A stretch of 64,000 nucleotides of DNA from the NCBI GenBank assembly GCA_026399835.1, contig JAPLQE010000055.1:1-64000 (forward strand), read 5' to 3'. A program made the position numbers and the translations under genes. Below the pieces are notes generated by a model, which worked only from the letters and a program-made list of their open reading frames with translations, was not told the origin of the DNA and ran no database searches. This DNA comes from Burkholderiales bacterium (lineage in GTDB: Bacteria; Pseudomonadota; Gammaproteobacteria; Burkholderiales; Burkholderiaceae_E). This document shows, piece after piece, positions 1-5,903 of the stretch. Position 1 is the first letter of the stretch. Each line of letters starts with the position of its first letter.

Positions 1-148
1 CTGCTTCGCGCCATGGCGGCGATAGCGGTATGCGGCGAACAACGCCTGTCTGTCGGTCCGAAACTCGCCCGGATGCGCCTGTCTCATCGCCACGTACCCA
101 CCCCATACACGCTCGCTGTGGGCTGAAACGATTAATCAGGGCCGACTA

Positions 149-240
149 CGTGGCGACAACGCCCTTGGAAATATTGAGCGCCCTGGCAATCGCCTCAAGG
201 CGCAATTCGGTGGTATCGCGGCATCTAAGTGCGCCTCGTG
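149..240 (-). pseudogene. possible remnant of an IS21-type transposase (IstA) helix-turn-helix
   Basis: On the minus strand about 30 codons read ...RDTTELRLEAIARALNIS and then KGVVAT before a TAG at 146-148. This resembles the N-terminal DNA-binding helix-turn-helix of IstA proteins of IS21-like elements (R-AIARAL-IS-GVVAKY). No start codon, catalytic domain, IstB partner or terminal repeats are visible, and the local GC is lower than in the rest of the window. If the resemblance is real, this is a decayed fragment only. The call rests on a short similarity recalled from the family, so confidence is low. Confidence 0.3.
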
Positions 241-341
241 GTGGTTGGGGAGCAGCTGGATCGATCCTTGGCCGGTCATCCTCTTTCAACAACTTGCTCG
301 CGACACTTCGACACGCAGCGGCTTATGTAAGTGCCATTCCC

Positions 342-358
342 CTTAAGTCGCTCTTAAG
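342..358 (+). promoter_or_regulatory. PmrA/BasR-type response-regulator box upstream of degP
   Basis: Two perfect CTTAAG hexamers (342-347 and 353-358) are separated by five bases, giving an 11-bp period. If the flanking TC is included, the direct repeat is CTTAAGTC twice. This matches the published PmrA/BasR (and QseB-like) consensus YTTAAK-N5-YTTAAK. It lies 63 bp before the degP start, where an OmpR-family regulator would act. A third, looser element (TTATGTAAGTG) sits about 20 bp upstream. The regulator gene itself is not in the window. Confidence 0.55.
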
Positions 359-421
359 TCTGGCGGGACATCCTGCGTCGCACCGGGGCCGCTTCGGACC
401 CGACACGGACCAGGAGCCGTC

Positions 422-1957
422 ATGACTCGATTCCCGTTCGCGCGCGGCGCGCTCGCCGCATCGCTCGTCGCGGCCTTCGCCGTCGCGGGCGTCCACTACG
501 CCCCCGGCGCGTCGGCCGCGGCGGCCGCCGCCACTCGCCCGACCCCGGCCGCCGTCATCGCCCAGGCCGCTCCGGCCATGCCGGGCGTGCCCGCCGTCCC
601 GTCCGCGCAGCCGGGGCTCGCGCCGTCCGCGCGAGGCAGCGTCGACTTCTCCGACATCGTCGAGCGCTACGGCCCGGCGGTGGTCAATGTCTCGGTCACC
701 GGTCGCGCCCCCCGCAGCGGTCCGGGTGCCGAGCCCGCCCCCGACGATGCACTGCGCGAGTTCCTGCGCCGCTTCGGCCCGCCCGGCGCCCAGCAGGCGC
801 CGCGCGGCGAGGCCCCGACGGTGCGCGGCCTCGGCTCGGGCTTCGTCGTCTCGGCCGACGGGCTGATCCTCACCAACGCGCACGTCGTCGAGGGCGCCGA
901 GGAGATCACCGTGCGGCTGACCGACCGGCGCGAGTTCCGCGCGAAGCTGGTCGGCGCCGATCCGCAGACCGACGTCGCCGTGCTGCGCATCGAGGCGCGC
1001 AACCTGCCGACCGTCAGGCTCGGCGACCCGTCGAGGGTGAGGGTCGGCGAGCCGGTGCTGGCGATCGGCTCGCCGTACGGCTTCGAGAACACCGTGACCG
1101 CCGGCATCGTCAGCGCCAAGTCGCGCAGCCTGCCCGACGACACGTACGTGCCGTTCCTGCAGACCGACGTCGCGGTGAACCCGGGCAACTCCGGCGGCCC
1201 GCTGTTCGATGCGCGCGGCGAGGTGATCGGCATCAACTCGCAGATCTACTCGCGTACCGGCGGCTTCCAGGGCCTGTCCTTCGCGATACCGATCGACGTC
1301 GCCACGCGTGTGCAGGGCCAGCTGGTGGCCACCGGACGCGTCGAGCGGGGCCGCTTCGGGGTGTCGATCCAGGAGCTCGACCAGTCGCTGGCGCGTGCCT
1401 TCGGCATGCAGACGCCGCGCGGTGCGCTGGTGACCGGCGTCGAGCCCGGCAGCCCGGCCGCCGCGGCGGGACTGCTCACCGGCGACGTGATCGTCGCGCT
1501 CGACGGGCGGCCGATCGACCGCTCGGCCGAGCTGCCGGCGCGCGTCGCCGAGATGAAGCCCGGACAGCGGGCCTCGCTCGAGGTGCTGCGCGAACGCGGC
1601 TCGAAGACGCTGCCGATCGTCGTGGGCACCTTCACGCCCGAGAAGGTCGCGGCGGCCGGCGACGCGCAGCCGCCGGGCGCCCCGCAGCCGGCGGCGCGGC
1701 TCGGTCTCGCGGTGCGAGAGCTGCGTGCCGGGGAGGGCGGTCCCGGGCAGCCGGCGGGCCTGCTGGTCGAGGCCTCGGGCGGGCCTGCGGCACAGGCCGG
1801 CATCCGGCCCGGCGACCGGATCCTGTCGGTCAACGGCACGGCGGTGAGCACGGTCGCGCAGCTGCGCGACCGGGTGAGTGCCGCGGGCGACGAGGTCGCG
1901 CTGCTCATCCAGCGCAACGATGCGCGGGTGTTCGTGCCCCTGCGGCTGGCCTCCTGA
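422..1957 (+). CDS. degP: Do/DegP family periplasmic serine endoprotease with two PDZ domains
   Basis: Envelope quality-control protease that degrades or holds misfolded periplasmic proteins. The 511-residue protein begins with a signal peptide (about residues 1-33), followed by an alanine/proline linker and a trypsin-like domain. The catalytic triad is visible: His in TNAHVV (about 153), Asp in TDVAVLRI (about 183) and Ser in NPGNSGGP (about 257). Two PDZ domains follow (about 300-390 and 410-505), the usual DegP/DegQ/MucD plan and length. The ATG at 422 is preceded by a good AGGAG-like site. It is transcribed alone, and a PmrA-type box at 342-358 suggests control by a two-component system that senses envelope stress. 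DegP, DegQ and MucD cannot be told apart from sequence alone. Confidence 0.95.
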   Translation: MTRFPFARGALAASLVAAFAVAGVHYAPGASAAAAAATRPTPAAVIAQAAPAMPGVPAVPSAQPGLAPSARGSVDFSDIVERYGPAVVNVSVTGRAPRSGPGAEPAPDDALREFLRRFGPPGAQQAPRGEAPTVRGLGSGFVVSADGLILTNAHVVEGAEEITVRLTDRREFRAKLVGADPQTDVAVLRIEARNLPTVRLGDPSRVRVGEPVLAIGSPYGFENTVTAGIVSAKSRSLPDDTYVPFLQTDVAVNPGNSGGPLFDARGEVIGINSQIYSRTGGFQGLSFAIPIDVATRVQGQLVATGRVERGRFGVSIQELDQSLARAFGMQTPRGALVTGVEPGSPAAAAGLLTGDVIVALDGRPIDRSAELPARVAEMKPGQRASLEVLRERGSKTLPIVVGTFTPEKVAAAGDAQPPGAPQPAARLGLAVRELRAGEGGPGQPAGLLVEASGGPAAQAGIRPGDRILSVNGTAVSTVAQLRDRVSAAGDEVALLIQRNDARVFVPLRLAS

Positions 1958-2106
1958 TCGGACGCCTGATCGGAGGCCCGAGCGGACCCCGATCGGCCGC
2001 GGCGCCGGCGCCACGCCGCGCCGCGGCCGCGCGCCCGTGCGCGGCCACCTGTCGGAATCCCGGCGACGCGCGCGGGGCGGCCCTCGGCCGCAGGGGCGTC
2101 GGTCCG

Positions 2107-2112
2107 TATAAT
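2107..2112 (+). promoter_or_regulatory. sigma-70 -10 box (TATAAT) for the hydrolase-RNase AM-yciO run
   Basis: A perfect TATAAT lies 24 bases before the ATG at 2137, predicting a leader of about 18 nt. No convincing -35 hexamer is visible. Confidence 0.6.
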
Positions 2113-2136
2113 CAAGGGCTTGGCGCACCCCCGAAC

Positions 2137-3027
2137 ATGACCGAGTCCTACCGACCGCGACATGCCGCGCGCTCGACCTTCGTCGAGGCGCGCGGCCTGC
2201 GGCACCACGTCCGCTGCTGGGGCGACCCGGTGGCCCCGCCGCTCGTCATGGTGCACGGCTGGATGGACGTCTCGGCCTCGTTCCAGTTCGTCGTCGACTG
2301 CCTGGCGCGCGAGCGCCTGGTGCTCGCGCCCGACTGGCGCGGCTTCGGACTGACCGCGGGCCCGGCCGGGGCCGACTGCTACTGGTTCCCCGATTACCTC
2401 GGCGACCTCGACGCCGTGCTCGATGCGCTGCTGCCCGAGTGCGCGGTCGACCTCGTCGGCCACAGCATGGGCGGCAACGTCTCGACGATCTACGCGGGTG
2501 TTCGGCCCGGACGGGTGCGCCGGCTCGTGAATCTCGAGGGCTTCGGCATGCGCGCGACCGACGCGGCGCAGGCGCCCGACCGGCTGCGCGACTGGCTCGA
2601 CGAGCTCGGGACACCGGCGCGGATGCGCGACTACGACTCGCCCGAGGCGGTGGCCGCACGGCTCGTGCAGACCAATCCGCGGCTGCCGAAGGACAAGGCG
2701 CTGTGGCTCGCCGGGCACTGGTCCGCGCGCACCGCTGCGGGCCGCTACGCGCTGCGCGGCGACGCCGCGCACAAGCTCGTCAATCCCTACCTGTACCGCG
2801 TCGACGAGATCGTCGCCACCTGGCGCAGGATCGAAGCGCCGGTGCTGCTGGTGGCCGCGAGCGATCGCAGCGAGTGGCATCGCTTCGTCGAGACCGACGA
2901 GTACCGCGAGCGGCTGCGCGCGATCCCGAAGCTGCAACGCGCGAGCGTCGAGCAGGCGGGCCACATGCTTCACCACGACCAGCCCGACCGGGTCGCGTCG
3001 CTGATCGAGGAGTTCATCGATGCTTGA
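2137..3027 (+). CDS. alpha/beta hydrolase
   Basis: A 296-residue cytoplasmic alpha/beta-hydrolase-fold enzyme. The HGWMD oxyanion segment is near residue 38. The nucleophile elbow is GHSMGG (Ser about 109), and the catalytic histidine is in AGHMLHHDQP near the C-terminus (about 276). No signal peptide is seen. The fold covers esterases, lactonases, epoxide hydrolases and dehalogenases, and the substrate cannot be read from the sequence. Its stop overlaps the start of the RNase AM gene by 8 bp, so it is co-transcribed with RNase AM and yciO from the TATAAT at 2107. Confidence 0.9.
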   Translation: MTESYRPRHAARSTFVEARGLRHHVRCWGDPVAPPLVMVHGWMDVSASFQFVVDCLARERLVLAPDWRGFGLTAGPAGADCYWFPDYLGDLDAVLDALLPECAVDLVGHSMGGNVSTIYAGVRPGRVRRLVNLEGFGMRATDAAQAPDRLRDWLDELGTPARMRDYDSPEAVAARLVQTNPRLPKDKALWLAGHWSARTAAGRYALRGDAAHKLVNPYLYRVDEIVATWRRIEAPVLLVAASDRSEWHRFVETDEYRERLRAIPKLQRASVEQAGHMLHHDQPDRVASLIEEFIDA

Positions 3028-3916
3028 TCGGCTTGCCAGCCTCGCCCGCGGTCCGCACCACATCAACGCGGACCTGCACTGCCACTCGGTCGTCTCCGAC
3101 GGCACGCTGACGCCCGAGGCCATCGTCGAGCGCGCGCACCGCAACGGCGTCGAGATCCTCGCGCTCACCGATCATGACGAGGTCGGCGGGCTCGCTGCCG
3201 CGCAGGACCGTGCCGCCCAGCTCGGGCTGCCGTTCGTGCCCGGCGTCGAGGTCTCGGTCACCTGGGGCGGCGAGACCATCCACGTCGTCGGCCTGCGCAT
3301 CGATTTCCGCGACCCGGGCCTGCTCGCCGGCCTGCTGCGCACCCGCAGCGGGCGCGACGGCCGCGCGCAGGAGATCGCCGACCAGCTCGCCACGGCCGGC
3401 ATCCCCGACGCCTACGAGGGCGCGCTGCGCTACGCGGGCAACCCCGAGCTGATCTCGCGCAGCCACTTCGCGCGCTACATCGTCGAGACCGGCACCTGCG
3501 AGGACGTCGGCGAGGTGTTCCGCCGCTTCCTGGTCGAGGGCAAGCCCGGCTACGTGCCGCACCGCTGGGCCTCGCTCGGCGAGGCCGTCGCCTGGATCCG
3601 CGCGGCCGGCGGCACCGCAGTCATGGCGCATCCGGGCCGCTACCGGCTCTCCGACCTGTGCATGGAGCAGATGCTCGGTGAGTTCCGCGAGGCCGGTGGC
3701 GCGGCGATCGAGGTGGTCAGCGGCAGCCACACCCCCGACCAGTACGCCGAGTGGGCTGCGGTCGCGCAGCGCTACGGGCTCGCCGCCTCGCGCGGCTCCG
3801 ACTTCCACGGTCCCGGCGAGAGCCGGCACGACCTCGGCTCGCTGCCGCCGCTCAACCGGCAGCTGCGGCCGGTCTGGCAGGACTGGCCCGAGGCGCAGGC
3901 GCTGGAACGTCGGTGA
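3020..3916 (+). CDS. rnm: PHP-domain 5'-3' exoribonuclease, RNase AM (YciV/Rnm family)
   Basis: A 298-residue protein of the PHP phosphoesterase superfamily. The metal-binding DLHCHS (about residue 17), LTDHDEVGG (about 50) and GVEVSV motifs are all present. In E. coli the YciV protein (RNase AM) trims the 5' ends of 5S, 16S and 23S rRNA and also acts on 3',5'-bisphosphonucleotides. The order here, upstream of yciO and trpS, is the same neighbourhood that contains yciV in many proteobacteria and supports the call. The ATG overlaps the upstream hydrolase gene, and the stop overlaps the GTG of yciO, so translation is probably coupled along the run. Confidence 0.85.
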   Translation: MLDRLASLARGPHHINADLHCHSVVSDGTLTPEAIVERAHRNGVEILALTDHDEVGGLAAAQDRAAQLGLPFVPGVEVSVTWGGETIHVVGLRIDFRDPGLLAGLLRTRSGRDGRAQEIADQLATAGIPDAYEGALRYAGNPELISRSHFARYIVETGTCEDVGEVFRRFLVEGKPGYVPHRWASLGEAVAWIRAAGGTAVMAHPGRYRLSDLCMEQMLGEFREAGGAAIEVVSGSHTPDQYAEWAAVAQRYGLAASRGSDFHGPGESRHDLGSLPPLNRQLRPVWQDWPEAQALERR

Positions 3917-4539
3917 CCCAGCGCTTCGAGCTCCATCCGACGCATCCGCAGCCCAGGCTGATCCGCCAGGCCGCGACGATCCTGGGCGAGGGCGGCCTGG
4001 TCGTCATGCCCACCGACGCCTGCTACGTGCTCGCCTGCCGCCTCGACGACAAGGAGGCGGTCGAGCGCCTGCGCGCGCTGCGCAACCTCGACGACAAGCA
4101 CCTGCTGACGCTCGTCTGCAGCGACCTCAAGGAGGTCTCGACCTACGCGCAGCTCGACAACCGCCAGTACCGCTTCCTGCGCGACTGGACGCCGGGCGCC
4201 TACACCTTCGTGCTGCCGGCCACCAAGGAGGTGCCGCGGCGCCTGTGGCATCCGTCTCGCAAGACGGTGGGGCTGCGCGTGCCCGACCATCCGGTCGTGC
4301 TGCAGCTGCTCGCCGAGCACGGTGCGCCGGTGCTCGCCACCAGCCTGATCCTGCCCGGCGACGACGAGCCGATCACCGATCCGGACGACGCGATGAAGCG
4401 CCTTGCCAAGCGTGTGGACGTCGTCCTCGACGCCGGCAGCCAGGGCTTCGAGCCGACCACGGTCATCGACATGACCGGCGACGAGCCGGTGGTGGTGCGG
4501 GCCGGGCGCGGGCCGATCGACCGCATGACCGGGACCTGA
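3913..4539 (+). CDS. yciO: YciO-type Sua5/TsaC-domain protein (L-threonylcarbamoyladenylate synthase family)
   Basis: A 208-residue single-domain YrdC/Sua5-fold protein. The N-terminal GGLVVMPTDACYVLAC segment and the PSRKTVGLRVPDHP segment form the nucleotide/threonylcarbamate site of the family. TsaC/Sua5 enzymes make threonylcarbamoyl-AMP for the t6A37 tRNA modification. YciO proteins are paralogues whose in vivo role is less settled. The GTG start (3913) overlaps the stop of the RNase AM gene in a GTGA arrangement. Longer upstream extensions in this frame would lie inside the previous gene. The rnm-yciO-trpS order favours YciO over TsaC. Confidence 0.85.
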   Translation: MTQRFELHPTHPQPRLIRQAATILGEGGLVVMPTDACYVLACRLDDKEAVERLRALRNLDDKHLLTLVCSDLKEVSTYAQLDNRQYRFLRDWTPGAYTFVLPATKEVPRRLWHPSRKTVGLRVPDHPVVLQLLAEHGAPVLATSLILPGDDEPITDPDDAMKRLAKRVDVVLDAGSQGFEPTTVIDMTGDEPVVVRAGRGPIDRMTGT

Positions 4540-4589
4540 GCCGGGCGCGTGCGCCGGGCCCCGCGCCGGGGCCGTCCGGGGGCCGCTGC

Positions 4590-4595
4590 TACAAT
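4590..4595 (+). promoter_or_regulatory. -10 box (TACAAT) of trpS, predicting a nearly leaderless mRNA
   Basis: GCTACAATC ends only 8 bases before the trpS ATG at 4604. A normal discriminator puts the first transcribed base at about 4602, leaving essentially no 5' leader and no room for a ribosome binding site. No -35 box is obvious in the GC-rich upstream DNA. Confidence 0.55.
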
Positions 4596-4603
4596 CGCGC
4601 GCC

Positions 4604-5806
4604 ATGGCAACCGACCGCGTCCTCTCCGGCATGCGCCCCACCGGCGCACTGCACCTCGGCCACTACCACGGCGCGCTCAAGAACTGGGTCAGGCTCCAGG
4701 AGGAGCACGACTGCTTCTTCTTCGTCGCAGACTGGCACGCGCTCACCACCCACTACGACTCGCCCGAGGTCATCGGCAACAACGTCTGGGAGATGGTGAT
4801 CGACTGGCTGGCCGCCGGCATCGATCCGGCCAAGGCGGTGCTCTTCATCCAGTCGCGCCTGCCGCAGCACGCCGAGCTGCATCTCGCGCTGTCGATGTGC
4901 ACCCCGCTCGGCTGGCTCGAGCGCGTGCCGACCTACAAGGATCAGCAGGAGAAGCTGACCGAGAAGGACCTCACGACCTACGGCTTCCTCGGCTACCCGC
5001 TGCTGCAGGCCGCCGACATCCTCATGTACCGCGCCCAGTGGGTGCCGGTCGGCGAGGACCAGGTGCCGCACGTCGAGCTCACCCGCGAGGTCGCCCGCCG
5101 CTTCAACCACCTGTTCGGCCGCGAGGCCGGCTTCGAGGACAAGGCCGCCGCGGCGCTGAAGAAGCTCGGTGGCAAGCGCGGCCAGGCCTACGAGGACTAC
5201 CGGGTGCGCTACCAGCAGAACGGCGAGGCCGCCGCGCTCGAAGGCGCGCGCTCGCTCGTCGCCGGCACGCAGAGCCTGTCGGACGACGACCGCGCGCGGC
5301 TGCTCGGCTGGCTCGAGGGCGGCCGCCGACGGATCCTGGTCGAGCCGCAGGCGCTGCTGACCGAGACCTCGAAGGTGCCGGGCCTGGACGGCGCGAAGAT
5401 GTCGAAGAGCTACGGCAACGCGGTGGCGATGCGCGAGGATCCGGCGTCGGTCACCAAGAAGCTGCGCCAGATGCCGACGGATCCGGCGCGGGTGCGCCGC
5501 ACCGACCCGGGCAACCCGGACAACTGCCCGGTGTGGCAGCTGCACCAGGTGTACTCGAACGCCGAGGTCAAGGCCTGGGCGCGGCAGGGCTGCACCACGG
5601 CCGGCATCGGCTGCCTCGACTGCAAGCAGCCGGTGATCGACGCGATCGTCGCCGAGCAGACGGTGTTCGTCGAGCGCGCCAAGCCCTACGTCGAGGAGCC
5701 GCGCCGCGTGCGCGACATCATGGACGCCGGCTGCGAGCGTGCCCGTGCCGTCGCCGCGGAGACGATGCGCGACGTCAAGGACGCAATGGGGCTCGGGTAC
5801 GTCTGA
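4604..5806 (+). CDS. trpS: tryptophanyl-tRNA synthetase
   Basis: Class I aminoacyl-tRNA synthetase that charges tRNA-Trp. The HIGH-type motif GALHLGHYHG is near residues 13-22, and the KMSKS loop (GAKMSKSYGN) is at about residue 265. At 400 residues it is longer than the roughly 330-residue E. coli enzyme. The extra length is an inserted segment around residues 180-250 before the KMSKS loop, as in many betaproteobacterial TrpS proteins. A short CXXXXXGCXXC-like stretch (GCTTAGIGCLDC) near residue 330 could bind metal, which is an inference. The mRNA may be leaderless. Confidence 0.96.
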   Translation: MATDRVLSGMRPTGALHLGHYHGALKNWVRLQEEHDCFFFVADWHALTTHYDSPEVIGNNVWEMVIDWLAAGIDPAKAVLFIQSRLPQHAELHLALSMCTPLGWLERVPTYKDQQEKLTEKDLTTYGFLGYPLLQAADILMYRAQWVPVGEDQVPHVELTREVARRFNHLFGREAGFEDKAAAALKKLGGKRGQAYEDYRVRYQQNGEAAALEGARSLVAGTQSLSDDDRARLLGWLEGGRRRILVEPQALLTETSKVPGLDGAKMSKSYGNAVAMREDPASVTKKLRQMPTDPARVRRTDPGNPDNCPVWQLHQVYSNAEVKAWARQGCTTAGIGCLDCKQPVIDAIVAEQTVFVERAKPYVEEPRRVRDIMDAGCERARAVAAETMRDVKDAMGLGYV

Positions 5807-5903
5807 GCGCGGTGCGTGCCGTCGGCCGAGGGCCGCACGTCGGGGTAGTCGTATGGGCGCGTGTCGATGACATCTGCCACGGTGCGGCGGACGCCGCCGT
5901 CGC

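Noticed and set aside
1-87. A possible partial minus-strand gene beginning at ATG 87
   Set aside because: Only 29 codons are visible (MRQAHPGEFRTDRQ...), with no recognisable family and no clear promoter. It cannot be supported without the sequence to the left.
30-425. A 131-codon plus-strand frame at the left edge
   Set aside because: No ribosome binding site, unlikely composition, it runs through the PmrA-type box and overlaps the degP start. No family resemblance.
323-3168. Long minus-strand frames opposite degP, the hydrolase and the RNase AM gene
   Set aside because: Plus-strand proteins have complete active sites. The minus frames begin and end without ribosome sites or domains.
5879-5900. 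GC-rich hairpin between trpS and the GGDEF/EAL gene
   Set aside because: The stem has a bulge and no T-tract follows, so a terminator is not convincing at this base composition.
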